Shown here: piece after piece, positions 50,884 through 63,106 of the stretch
How positions within the stretch are numbered: the stretch's first letter is position 1
Layout: each line of letters opens with the position of its first letter
NCBI GenBank assembly: GCA_005281725.1
Contig: SSBO01000012.1
Span: forward strand, 17,960,561 to 18,024,560
DNA length: 64,000 bases
Origin: Wuchereria bancrofti
Lineage: Eukaryota > Nematoda > Chromadorea > Rhabditida > Onchocercidae
Reading direction: 5' to 3'
Notes under the pieces: model-generated
What the model was told of the DNA's origin: nothing
What the model saw: only the letters and a program-made list of their open reading frames with translations
Database searches by the model: none
Made by a program: the position numbers and the translations under genes

Positions 50884-52088
50884 TGTTTCTTCCGGTTAAA
50901 GTAATCTGTTTGGTTAACTTGATCTATAAAATGACGTGAGATATATGGGAAGCTCTGTACTTATCCCTCTAAGAAATAAAACTACAAGTGTTCACGTGAT
51001 GCAACACATCTCATTGGCTGTCCGTATAATGAAATATATCTTGTTAGCCTGTCACGTCTTAACTTACGTGCAATAAAGTGATTGTTGTAATCAATAATTA
51101 TCTTTTTGGAAAAGATGAAAGGAAAATAAATAAAAGCAGATGCAACCGGAAACTTTTATTCTTCTTTTCTTTCTCACGGAACAACTCTCAGGATGCAGTT
51201 AATACTTATCATCAATCTACTCTTAATTTACAGCAACATTTCAAATATTGTACCATTTAAGAACTTTAACAAATCAACAAATTGTCCATTTCCAAACATT
51301 TTAGCATTTATTATACATTGATAGCCGCTTCCAAGAAAGAATGACAAAACTTGCTAATGTGATCAATAATTTTTGATAAAACATTCCTTTTTTCTTCATG
51401 AGTGTTTTATTTCCTAGGCTTGAAGGTTGACTGTTGGACAAATAGTCGAGATGAGGCCTGGACTAACAACAGAACCAATAAAAAGAAAGACTGGATAGGG
51501 CGGTGCACATTGTCGATATCTTTGGATACGGTAGAGGAGCTTACTGAGGATAAATTTAGAGGAAAGCAGAAATTAGCTTGATATGTTTCCTAGCATGATA
51601 CTCGATGCTTGTGCATTAACATTAATCTAATTTGTCATCATCAACATCGTAAGCGCCGTTATCATTATCATTATCATCACCAGAAATGCCCATAACAACA
51701 GAAAATCACCACTTCTTGAATATGCAAAGGTTACTTTCTAAGATTAAACCTTAAGTTGGTAATCATTCAAAAGAGAATTAGGATTTTAATTTCAGTTCTA
51801 ATTGAATAATTTAATTTTCCAGATTTTGTATACGAAAACATATTAAGTATGTAAAAAACAACGTTAAAGGTATCTTCATATGTAATTTTAATGCTTTTAT
51901 CACAAATTATTCACAAGTTAATCAAGCACATAAATAGCAAATTATCAGTTTTTCAGATCCTAAACTTCGTGTAAACCATAATTTAATGCTAAACCAAAGT
52001 CAATAATTTAGCTTTATTAAGTATTGGGAATAGGTGGATCAATAGTTTTATTTGAAACTTTATCAAGATGATTATTTTCATTTTCCAG

Positions 52089-55000
52089 CATAGTAGACTT
52101 AGGCGGTGGATCATCAACAGCTTCACCCAAAGTTGAAGCATTCAATCCGTCAAATAACGGTAAATTACTTATTCATATTATTTCTAAGAGTTCACAAAGA
52201 TTGTTGGATTTCTTCGAAATTCATATGTCGCGGGTTCATTAATAACTTCTTTTTTGAATTTCCTAAATGGCACAACCATTTTTTGCAAATCATTCAAATA
52301 AAACTAAGCTCGACGAATGGTAACAGCAATTATTTACAGAGAATTGTGATGAGATGACAGTACCACGTACACTTTCTGGTGGGATTCTTTGTAACAATTG
52401 TGGTTTCGAGATTAAGGAGAAGTATATAGTAAAAGTTAGTCGTAGAAGTTAGATTCTATCATTTCAATTAGGCATATATTTTCAAGCGACTTGATTCATT
52501 TTTCAAGCGACTTGATATTTTCTAGTTCTCATAATAGCAGCCTTCAGGTAGATAACAATTGCTGGCATGAGAACTGTTTGATGTGCCGTACCTGCCAGAT
52601 TCCGCTTAGCGGTTCAACATGTTATTCACGTAGCGGGCAACTATACTGTAAAGAGGATTATATAGTGTAAGTGCACTGAATTTAAAATTTACTGGTTAAA
52701 GTTAATTGAAATGTTTATTTATCATAATTTATTTATATATCAAGGCATAATACAATAGTAAAAACTCGAAATTACTTTTTAAACAAAAAAACTTTTTTTC
52801 ACATAAATAAATTTTAGACCTTTCTTTCAAAGAGAACAGTTCAAGATTATATTGCAATCACTTAGTAGAATGAATAACCTGTTCATATATGAGAACTATT
52901 ATTCTAATTTCATTTAAAACTAGGGAGAATATTTTGATAATACTTGAATGGTATTTTTATTATTCTATAAAAAATAATTTAATAATTTCGTTGCATTCTG
53001 GTCATTCATATTTGTAGCGACCAGTACTTCTTTTATGAAGAATATTTGTTTCAAAAGAGAAAAGATTGACTGAAGTAATTTTTAAAGTTCATTCTAAAAT
53101 CAGATGACTCTTTTATCAATGCGACATCGCAAAGAGAGAGAGTTTTGTTCACATATGTTCTATAATGCGACTAGAGTTCCCTCCTTACAGTCTTTCTAAT
53201 AATAAGCGTACTATATAAATTTTATCACTATTGATCTTATCCTTGTGTAAACTACTAAGACGAAAATATTATAATTTGAAGAGGAAGTTAGCAGTGTTGA
53301 TCGATCATTTTAAATTACTAAAAGCTGTGGTGAAAGAGGAAGACATAAGTCTGTTTGGTGTTGCATGATGAACGATCCTCAAGTAAATCGCCACTTAAAT
53401 TCAATTTTTCTCATAATTTCAGGAGAATTCTTCATCTTTTCTAATAAATATTAGTTCTTAAATTTTTGACCGGAGCAGAAGAACTCAAATCTTGCTTGTA
53501 TTAAGTCATATGTACAATAAAGAATTTCTGGAGAATATTTTCGACATTGGAGTTGTTATCAATGATTTGATTTGAAAGAGAGAATAAGGAAGGCAGATAG
53601 GCAGGACATAAGGAAAAAGAAGAGTGGAAGAACACAGGATAGAGAGAATCTACTAATATTGCTGCAATTTTTTCGGATAGGGTGGACTTCCTGGACCATC
53701 ACTGCAGCTGCTCGTTTGCGGTAAACGACATATTGTTGCAGCTGCAAAATTGTCATTTTGACAAACATAATGTGACAAAGAGCTTCTCCGTTACTATTGT
53801 ATTTACTCAAGAAAGCTTAAGGGCTTCACTGATCACAAGGGAATCAAAAGAATCGCCTTTCGTAACTTTATCATAAAAGGTTCATCTTAATTTGAAGAAA
53901 TTATTTCTTCCTGAAATTTCATTAATTATCTGTAATAAGATCATCAACCTCTCGATTTGGAAAATCAAATTTCTTTTATTTTGTTACTTTCACTCCCAAT
54001 ATTTAAACATTTTTAAATACTCGAAGAAGAAGTAAGCTTTATGAGCTAGGTTTTCCTCTCTTATGTTTGCAGCAATCTATCAGTTTTCTTTCTCGTCAAG
54101 TCCATTTGCTGATCTTGAATAAATACCTTAAGAAATTGAAGTTAAAACTGTGATTTTGTGTTTAGTTAGTTACTGCTTATTATACGAGGTGAACTCAAAT
54201 TAAATTTTAGGAAGAGCTCTCTTTAGCTCAAGAAAAGTGATTTCCATGTAAGCCCTGAAATTTGCATTATCAATGTGACCTTATCTGTCCACGCTTCATT
54301 CCACACTTCAGTTTTGAATATTAACAGTTACATAAGTAATGTTCAGCGAAAGGATATTGAATCTTTTCCAACTCACCTCTCTTGCATATTTAGCGCTGAG
54401 AAGAAGCATTAAGAGTTTTGGAAATGGAAAAGGATAAATCGCTTTAATTAATGTAAACCAAGAAGTAACGAATGGTATTTATTAAGTTTCCTGGAAAGTA
54501 GAATATCTTGGCATGCTAGAGATTCCCAGGCAATATTTTTTACGTGGACACATCCTTTTGAAGTAGTTTGAGTATGCTAGACCTCAGGCAAATCAGTTAG
54601 CAAAATGTATTTGATTTATTGTACCGAAGGATTTCATCATTTCGTTTGTCAATTCAAAAATATTCTTACATTTGAAAGCACTTAAATCGATAAATTTAAA
54701 TTCTCTTACGTAACCAGAAACTTTGCAAAGAAGTATTAATGAAGAACGAAACTGACGGGCAGGGTTTCTGTTTCTGCCCATCTCAAAATCCCTCATTTTT
54801 TCGGAAGCAATTCCAATAAGAATTCATAACGAAATTGTTTTTCTGTCTATGAAGTATGTAGAGAAGAGGAAAAGAGTGGTAAAGGTACGAACAAGCAATC
54901 ATGAAATATCCACAATTGCTCGCTATTGCTTACGGTATTTGTATTAGTTATCCGGATATTGTCTTCCCTCTTCAGATCTGATCCGTTATCTTCTACTGCA

Positions 55001-58000
55001 ACCCTTCCGTTTGTCGTCTATTTGTATCCAATTTTTTCAGTCACTCAAGCAAGAAATTTGTTTTCCAAATTCAAATTCAATCATTTGCCCATTCAGAGGT
55101 AAAGTATTCAATAAAATGAATTGTGAGCTGAACGCAATTTAGCGCATTAGCACTTCTCCTTTCCTTGAGGCGATCTTCTCCGATGAACTCTATTTGTTTA
55201 GCACCGATTAAGCCTATTCCTTTCCTCATGACATTTTATACTAATTTTATCCCAGCCATTATCTACAAAAAGACATTTGAAGGAAACGGCAATCATTTCA
55301 TTGCACTTCAATGTTCCTTCATTCCTTCCACAGCGCATCCAATATTTCTTCTAACATCAATTTCCATTGGAAATGAAACAAATAAGGTACTATCGCAAAT
55401 CATGCCCCAATGAATTACATACCACACTATTTCAATCATAAAACACCTTGGCGAGTAAAAATTAAAGTTTTTAACGAATTGTTCCTTTACAATTACCTAA
55501 ATGTTGGGCTATCGTCGGAAATAAAATTACTAATTTTTGTTAATTTACTTATTAATAAGTATCTTCCGAACATAAACTAAAATCACTCATTTTAAATGAA
55601 CAGTTTAGAATCACATTTTCACTTTTCAAACAAAATATATTGGAAACTCGAGCTTTCTCTAATAGGAATCTTTCTCACTACTGAGTTATATTTCAAGGAA
55701 ATTATCTAGTTTACCTAGCATCACAACACACAAACTATTTCTAGCTGTCACCCTCAGAAGTAATGAAGCATTCACTTAGAAATGATAGCGATCGATCACT
55801 GTCATTTCGGAGGCATAGACGTGTTGTCAACGTGTCGTCCCTTAATGCCAACTAATCATCCAAATCTTGTCAGGTTAAACAAATAAATAGCATAATTTCT
55901 GCTTACTGGATTTAGTTTTTCTAGTGTATAGATCCCGAATATCTCGAAGTGATATGAGGCTTAATAAAAGCGAAAAAAATTTTTGTGACACAATAGTATC
56001 ACAGCAGTCGGCACGCAGAGCAGCTGAAATACTCTACTCTTATAGGCACGAATTAGTGATGTAAGCCGCTTAAAAAGCCATTACAACCGGGTCAACTAGC
56101 CACTTTTGCGGTTCCGGTCATCTGCCAAATATAGCCTGAAGATCGTTTTCTATTTCGCACATCACTTATATCACATTTATTACTGATATTTGAAAAATTG
56201 CATTTTTCTTTTTCTTCTCTATAGAGTATTCGAAGTCGATTTCCATTACAGTAATATCTTTTCATGTCGCAGTATTAGCGCATCATTTTAACTTCCGTTA
56301 CGGATTAAGTAATACTCAATAGGTAACAAAAGTGTCACCTTCGGTAGTTATGTGGACACTTCCAGAGAAAACTCTGAAGTTTTCTTTTTCCTTGCATATT
56401 AGTTTTACACATTTATTTACTAATTCCCTGCATATCAGTTTTGCATGTTCAGTAGAATTTATCATCAAAAATGTTATTAAAAGCTAAGATATGATCTTTG
56501 ACTAGAGTAATGCTCTGTCTTGACAATTTTACATCTGCAATTGATAATTAGTACTAAAGCTGCATTAATTTTGAAATATTTCCACACATTTCAATGATCT
56601 TTATGCCAAAAGACATTTAATGTTGTTCAGCAATTTTCAAAAATTTCAATTACCAAACCATTATTAAAGCAATTTTTAAAATTTTCAATTATTAAACCAT
56701 TTCAATTATTTTAATAAACTTTAAAAGAAAAGAAAATTTTTAAGACTAAGCTCATTTTATGTACGTTAAAGAATCGCTGCAAATAAATTGTGATCTTGCA
56801 GGCAGAGAAAAAGGAAAGTGCCACTGTCGTCAACTTAATTCTTTTCTATCGACAGAGCTACTACTGCTTTGATAACACTGTTATCACTGTTTTTCAACAT
56901 TGTGGAAAAAATTAAAAAATAAAAAACAAAATAGTTATGAAAGATTCTAATAAAAGGAAAAGAACGTTCTGTGCTGCAACACAATGTATTATGTTTAGTG
57001 GCTTTCTTTTAAAGTTTAAAGATCAGAGAACATCAGAATTTTCAGGCTTTTTGGTGTGAAATGTGTGCGATGCGGTCTACCAGTTCGGTCTACAGATTAT
57101 GTCTATCGAGTATTTGCAAGCATTTACCACCTCCACTGTTTTAAATGTTTTTGTTGTGGTCATTTGTTTAAAAAAGGTGACCACTACGTGCTAGTGGATG
57201 GACAAATCATTTGCAGACCTGACTACGAACATTTGTTGTGTCAACCACCGATATGTCAATCTCACTGTAAGTTCTTTACTTAACGTAAAATGGCCTGCTG
57301 TATCAGCAGAAACAGAGAGTACATAAGAATTCGCAGCGTCATTTGGAGAGAAATAATTTCGAAAGTCCGTGAAAATTGTCAAACGTTTAGAATGTTTTTA
57401 ATAAAACGTTTGTTTCTATTACACAGAAAAAAAAGATGATTTGTCAGCCTAAATTCACATGCTTTTGCTTTTGTGAATATTTCAAAGAGTTTCCTTCCCT
57501 TAATATAATCGAACTTCAATGATAGCATTGATTTAGCCGTTTATAAAAAAGCTTTTTTTTTTTTAATTTAAAATCAAATTGAATATTTTTCCTTGCTTTT
57601 GCTGATTTAGTTATTTCTATTTACTATGACTCAAAGTAAAAAGAAGTGCTATTGTTTTTACGATTATCTAAAGTAAATTTAGTATACTTCGATCAGAATG
57701 ATTCGAATCGAAAGACACCGAAAAGGCCAAGAACGATCTTAAACACTCAACAGCGAAAAGCTTTCAAGTTAGCTTTCGAGAAGACGTCGAAACCATGTCG
57801 AAAGGTCGTAGCTCTACATTTGTTCAAAACAAAATTTTTTTCTAGAGTTTAGGGTTAAATTCAAGCTTTACACTCAATGTTTTAATTTAAGCAAAAGATA
57901 ATGATGAAAAAAGAACAAAAATAGGAACAATATAGTTAAATGTATTCATCAAAAATATTAATTACAGGTACGTGAACAATTAGCAAAGGAAACAAATTTA

Positions 58001-58947
58001 AGCGTGCGAGTTGTCCAAGTTTGGTTTCAAAATCAACGTGCCAAAGTAAGCATTTAGATGGACAATTTTAACAAGTTATAATTGTATTTGCATCCTTCTT
58101 TTTTGCTCATATAATGTTCGAAAATAAAATTATTAATCGATTTATAAATTAATGACTTACTATCTGAAAATTGGAGACGCCAAAGTCGGAGCCCACTTCT
58201 GAAGCTGATTTGGATCGCTATTGAATTATTAGTTTTGAGAAAAACTAATAATCTTCAGATGAAGAAAATTCAACGGAAACAGGAAGTACCAGAAGCAAAC
58301 GACACAGCTTGTTCAGAAATTGATATTAAATCCAATGATGAATTAAAATCTAACTGCGATTCTGCTGACGGTAAATAAGTTTTAATTTCAACTACTAAAT
58401 TAAATAATAGAGTCTTTCTAAAAAAATAAAATAGAATTTCAAAAGATTTATAAAAGTTAAATTTTGAAAAATATTACTGGAAAATGATTAAATTGCAACT
58501 TTGTTGCCTCAATACTTTTTTCTCTAATAGTTTTTTCCAAGTAATTTATATGAGATACATTTTCAAGTAAAACGCTATGATGTCACTTTCAATTATTGTC
58601 AAAGTTACTCTAACTTTTAACAAAGGTAAGGCGCTTAAAAATGAAGGTTAAAAATGAAGATTGTTTTTTTATGGAAACTTTCTGGGTATTCAAATGTCTA
58701 TGATGTTACATTGTTAAAAATCCTAAAATTATTTTAATGCATTTGTATTGTGCGTGGATTGAAAAGAACATCCAATTTTCGTTGTACTAATTAGTCACAC
58801 GAAAAGAAAGAATGAATTGAAGAGTTAGATTCTGAAAATGATGATATTGAGGTCGACGACGTAAGAAGTAGTGAGGAAAGAGGAAAAGAGTCGAGTAACC
58901 CGATCGCGCAACTATTCCATATGCATGCTACATACTTCCTAGCGTAA
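52089..58947 (+). CDS. LMX1: LIM-homeobox transcription factor, LMX1 / lim-6 type
   Basis: Eight phase-compatible exons: 52089-52159, 52340-52434, 52548-52666, 57046-57266, 57683-57804, 57968-58045, 58259-58370 and 58829-58947. Two LIM zinc-finger domains come first (CNNC ... [11 protein letters not shown] ... YCKEDY and CVRC ... [11 protein letters not shown] ... ICRPDY). A homeodomain follows ([20 protein letters not shown] ... SKPCRKVREQLA ... [16 protein letters not shown]) continuing into MKKIQRKQE. The [11 protein letters not shown] and SKPCRKVRE stretches are diagnostic of the LMX1 group. The last exon ends [16 protein letters not shown], resembling the conserved C-terminal motif of vertebrate LMX1 (NPIDHLYSMQNSYF). 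It would act in the nucleus in neuron identity. The first exon used here has no Met, so either an unseen upstream exon exists or translation starts at Met 52355. A 4.4 kb intron separates the LIM domains. Confidence 0.9.
52479..52520. repeat. Two-copy 21-base tandem repeat in an LMX1 intron
   Basis: TTTTCAAGCGACTTGAT occurs at 52479 and again at 52500, period 21, just upstream of the second half of the LIM1 domain exon (52548). It is the only obvious tandem structure in this short intron. Confidence 0.7.
52667..57045 (+). other. Large intron between the LIM1 and LIM2 exons of the LMX1-type gene
   Basis: 4.4 kb of AT-rich sequence with no recognised exon on either strand. Short ORFs occur but lack splice support or known motifs. 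Such large introns in LIM-homeobox genes often hold enhancers; none can be pinpointed here. Confidence 0.6.
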
Positions 58948-59879
58948 TCTCTAGAGTGATCTATTACTTTATATTCCAAGCAGTGATATTTAAATATTAA
59001 TTTGTCAGTGTTAGTATTAAGTCAAGTGCGAAGAGCAATGAAATAAAGATCGACAATTTGAGAAAAAAGAAAAGGCAAGTGAATCGAATAGTTTGATTAA
59101 ACCTTATTTCCAAGAAAAAATTAGGAGCAAAAGAGTTTGTAGCTAAACAGTTCAACACAATTCACAAAACTCTAAAAATAAAAAAAAGAATTGGAATAGA
59201 AATGGAAATTGTGCAATTCTGCGTCTTTCCAATTTAAAATATTTAAAGTACAATGAAATTACATGTACTTGAAAGGCTGAAGACTCCAAAGTTAACTTTC
59301 ACTGATATGTGATCTTCAACGCTTTGATTTGCTGAGTACAATCGTGATTCAAGTAGCACAATGGCCTATAATTTCTTACTCCTGCTGAAATTCAATGAAA
59401 ATGCTTCTAAGTAAATTAACATATTTATAAAAAATTTTAAATATTTAAAGCAAAATATATTTATAAATAAAGAATGATAGTTTTATGTTTTATGGTTCAT
59501 CCGTCTCTTTCCTTCACCTCTCCCAATCTTTTTTTTTTTTTTTGTATTTTTCGGGTTATAAATACTATCAAGCAATTATGCAAATCCTGTTTCGCTTACA
59601 AATTGAATGCAATTGATTGATTATCACAATTGGTCTGCTTATTACTGCTTGTCCATTCTGAATATCTTTACTTTTAAAATGATAATAAACTTCCGAATAA
59701 TCAGAGGTTCTTAGATCTGCAGAATGAAAGTTAAAAAAAAGACTACATGGGATTGTATTCAAATCCTATTGCTAATTGCAATTGTAATTATTATCTTGAT
59801 GTTTTATCAATTTTGTCACTCATTTACTAGAATTTGAAGCTGTTTTTTAACTCTCGAGTTACAATTGTAAATTGTATCC
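58948..59879. other. Intergenic region between the LMX1-type gene and the B9D1-like sequence
   Basis: About 930 bases, AT-rich, with a long T run near 59530. No exon was recognised. It was searched for a B9D1 first exon (expected around VNGQIESAQFP) and none was seen. Confidence 0.5.
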
Positions 59880-61731
59880 TTTGATAATTTTTACTGCAAA
59901 TACTCATATGTATATGGTATTGACTGGAAACAAGTTGGTGGTGTTCATGAAGGACTTAGTGCACGACGTGAACGTCAACTGAAATAACTATTGGTATGCC
60001 CATTGAAGCCACCTTTACCTCAACCAGTCCATTTGGTTGTAAGTTTTTGCTTAGTTTATTTTAAAGTTTTACAAAATTTCAAATTCTTTATACTACCAAA
60101 TTAGAATATAGAACCTAAACAGTAGTTGCTTAAGACCGTAAATTATGGACTGTAATGACAAAAAATTTTTAGATTAACTACGATACTGATTATAATTCGT
60201 TTTTTTTTTCTTTCCGTGGAAATAATTGAAACTTACAAGTTGAGCTAGTTAGCACCGTCTGAAATATCTCAATTTGAATATTTTGATTTACGTGATTAAG
60301 CTTCATAACAAGTTATAAAACGCATAGAATAAGTCAATTTTTGCGCTTATTTTACTTTACATTATATTTTGCATCCCTTTGCGTGATCGACCATGTTCAA
60401 TCATTTACGTCTAAAGAAACGTTATCTATGAAGAAATAATAATTTATGCAGGGCCGCAAATTGTACTCACTTGTTACGGGTCCGATTTCTTTGGCAATGA
60501 TGTTGTTTGTGGCTATGGAGCTATACATATTCCAACTGTTCCGGGGAGGTAATATTTTTTGCTAGAATTCGATGTCCAGTATTTCATATTATGTGATGCT
60601 TCATAACAAGTTATAAAATGAATAGAATAAGTCAATTTTTGCAGCGCGCTTATTTTACTTTACATTATATTTTGCATCCCTTTGCGTGATCGACCATGTT
60701 CAATCATTTACGTCTAAAGAAACGTTATCTATGAAGAAATAATAATTTATGCAGGGCCGCAAATTGTACTCACTTGTTACGGGTCCGATTTCTTTGGCAA
60801 TGATATTGTTTGTGGCTATGGAGCTAGCTGTACATATTCCAGCTGTTCCGGGGAGGTAATGTTTTTTGCTAGAATTCGATGTCCAGTATTTCATATTATG
60901 TGATGCTTCATAACAATTTTAATGAAGTGTTATGGTACTATCGTACTTTGCGCTTTCCTCACAGTTGAATCGATAGCTTTCCGGATCAATAACTTTTGAA
61001 AATACGACACTACATAACATAGTTCTAACACTAATGTTCTTTTGAAATTTCAAATTCTAGTCTCCGAATATACAAGGAGGATAATACTGTTTGTGCCGGA
61101 AGCTTCTACATTATTGCAACGTTTTATCGGATGGCTTACTGGGAAGAGAGCTGAATTTGTGGATTCGACAATCTCTGCAATGGCAGATGGTCAACAAGGT
61201 AAAAAATTTATAAAAGATTTTTGAAAGCAATGGTTACCCGCTGTGCGTCAAGTACTTTCAGTTTATAATGTTTCAAAAACTGGAAATTGTTCTGTCTGTT
61301 CTAATCTTTTGATCATTCTAAGTGGTGATAAATTTGAAGTTACAAAAGTGAGGAGTCAAGGAATCATCACCGCAACCATGGATATATTGTACTCAAAAAT
61401 ATGAAGAAATATGGTTACGATGTGACATCATCGTTGTACAGGATTTCAAAATGTCTCCTGCCTGACTTCATGAAGACATTTGATGAACAGGTTAATTCCA
61501 TCCACAAAACAGTTAATGAAAAGTGTGTGTAATAAGTGTAATAATGTTAAGCCATTATTTTCTTCTCATTAAAATTGGTTTTGTAATGACATTGATAATC
61601 GGCGAGCCTACTTCCTTTTTTTTCAGGTTCAAGTTCATCGAGAGAAAAAACTAAAAGATCAGTCACTAAATATAAAGAAATCCCTGAGCCCAAAACTAAA
61701 CCATGACCATAAAACATTCCTCAGTCAATGA
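59880..61731 (+). pseudogene. B9D1: B9D1 / MKSR-1 (B9-domain transition-zone protein), apparently disrupted
   Basis: Fragments align in order with B9D1: [16 protein letters not shown] (59880-), MPIEATFTSTSPFGW (ending 60038), PQIVLTCYGSDFFGNDVV ... GAIHIPTVPGR (60452-60548), VPEASTLLQRFIGWLTGKRAEF (61077-61198), EVTKVRSQGIITATMDI (about 61335) and LKNMKKYGYDV (about 61392), then a polar tail ending 61731. B9 proteins act at the ciliary transition zone with B9D2 and MKS1. Problems: a one-base loss near 59981-59987 (CTGAAATAAC) breaks the frame inside the first fragment; a two-base excess near 61383 (GATATATTG) breaks it again; the splice into the exon at about 61324 is out of phase; and no first exon was found. 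Multi-exon neighbours show no frame errors, so real decay is more likely than sequencing error, though not proven. Confidence 0.7.
60300..60904 (+). repeat. Tandem duplication of about 300 bases containing a B9D1 exon
   Basis: Unit 1 (60300-60597) and unit 2 (60598-60904) are nearly identical, each starting GCTTCATAACAA; the same start recurs at 60905. Unit 2 is 9 bases longer: 5 bases in the left intron part (TTTTTGCAGCGCGCTT versus TTTTTGCGCTT) and 4 bases (AGCT) within the exon copy. Exon copy 1 (60452-60548) keeps the B9D1 frame; copy 2 (60755-60855) is frameshifted by the AGCT insertion (GGAGCTAGCTGTACA). High identity indicates a recent event. Confidence 0.92.
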
Positions 61732-63106
61732 CGTCACATGTCTCGTCGCCACCATCGACTCGACCACTTCCTATGCCAAGACAAGTACGGACAACACTGA
61801 AGAAATCAGACAGGTAATAATCGCTACGTATAACCACTCCCAACGACAAGTCCCGAGTAAGATTGTATGTTATTCAACTGCTATACTTGCAACAAATCAA
61901 ATTTATTTGGTCCCCATACCTCACACATGTCGCGAAACTCGAAATAATCTCGCAGACTCCAAATAACTTACCAAATATATCAGTAAAATTGTATTAATCC
62001 ATAATACTAAATTTCGTTTTAATTGAACATTAGAAATGTAAAACTGTTTCAGATTATACATCATGTAAGCAATCATCATTTCATCACTCATCTTCCCATT
62101 ATACTTGAGCTTCTCTGCTTGTCCCGACATTTTTATCTGTTAACAAAGGGTATGTACATTGTCTGATATGTTAAAAATTACTCCTTTGTTCCAAATCAAA
62201 TTTGCTTGCAATGTCGAAATATTGTAAGGTCTTTTAAGCTGATAGTCATCCTTTGGGAAGCTACAATATTAAAACCCATCTCTTACTATATAAAGAGCAA
62301 AGATCATTTGATAGGTCCTTACTTAATAATCATACTCTTGTTGCAAGTCATGCCCACTAATAAGGATTTAAATCCTTTGTCTCAATCAGTTCTAACAGTT
62401 TTTTCCTTACCAGTAAGCTACGATTCGGCTGCTCTCCCTCTCCCACAATTCAATTCATTTCACCATCAATATATTCGTTCATCCATTTTCTTCATCTCAT
62501 TCGTAGATATTCTACGAAATTATCAGTTTTGTTGATAGAGACTAATATCTATATATTATGGGTGTTAGCCAATAAAGTCGGTACAACAAACCTATCATTC
62601 AACGCATTCATCTACACCAACTACAACAACAAGCAAGGAAGGCCTTTCAGCATACGAAAGTTATATTCAGACTGAACCCCAACCTTCACAACAATACATA
62701 CATATTACTCATACATCGCAAAATTCCACTTCTTTCCCATAGTCTGCCAGCAAGCCTACTTCATCTTTCTTTCCCAATTCCAAGTTCAATAAGAAGGGAA
62801 ATCTAAACTAATTTGACTTCTAAAGCCTATCCATATCTATAGAATATCCTAATATTCAAGTGCTTTGATGAATCTATAAATTATATACACGATTAAAGCT
62901 GACATATGATACTGGTTTCTCAGCAAAGGTTTCTACACTCATACGAAATTCTTACACAGTATATTGCATCTTACGGCCAACCTATAAAGCTAAAAATGTC
63001 ATTTGCGAGGCAAGAAAACAACAGAATTTATCGCAAAGATACTTAATAACAAGGAACCAATTATGTTTACAACCTTGCGTATTCAAATAAATGTATAATT
63101 TACTGC
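61732..63106. other. Intergenic region between the B9D1-like sequence and RPL19
   Basis: It contains one minus-strand ORF with a good upstream acceptor (listed separately) and otherwise AT-rich sequence with ORFs that show no recognisable motifs. Confidence 0.5.
61921..62130 (-). CDS. Hypothetical small protein with a C-terminal hydrophobic segment
   Basis: Minus-strand ORF of 69 codons beginning MSGQAEKLKYNGKMSDEMM, with a hydrophobic stretch NLVLWINTILLIYLV near the end. The ATG lies 6 bases after GTTAACAG, a good acceptor and possible trans-splice site. A donor-like GTAAGT at 61971-61966 could end the first exon after residue 53, in which case more exons would follow below 61960, but none was recognised. 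It lies about 1 kb downstream of RPL19 on the same strand. No family was identified; a chance ORF is possible. Confidence 0.3.
   Translation of the reverse strand: MSGQAEKLKYNGKMSDEMMIAYMMYNLKQFYISNVQLKRNLVLWINTILLIYLVSYLESARLFRVSRHV

Noticed and set aside
60700..60894. Minus-strand ORF over the second B9D1 exon copy
   Set aside because: Antisense shadow of the duplicated exon; the plus strand matches B9D1.
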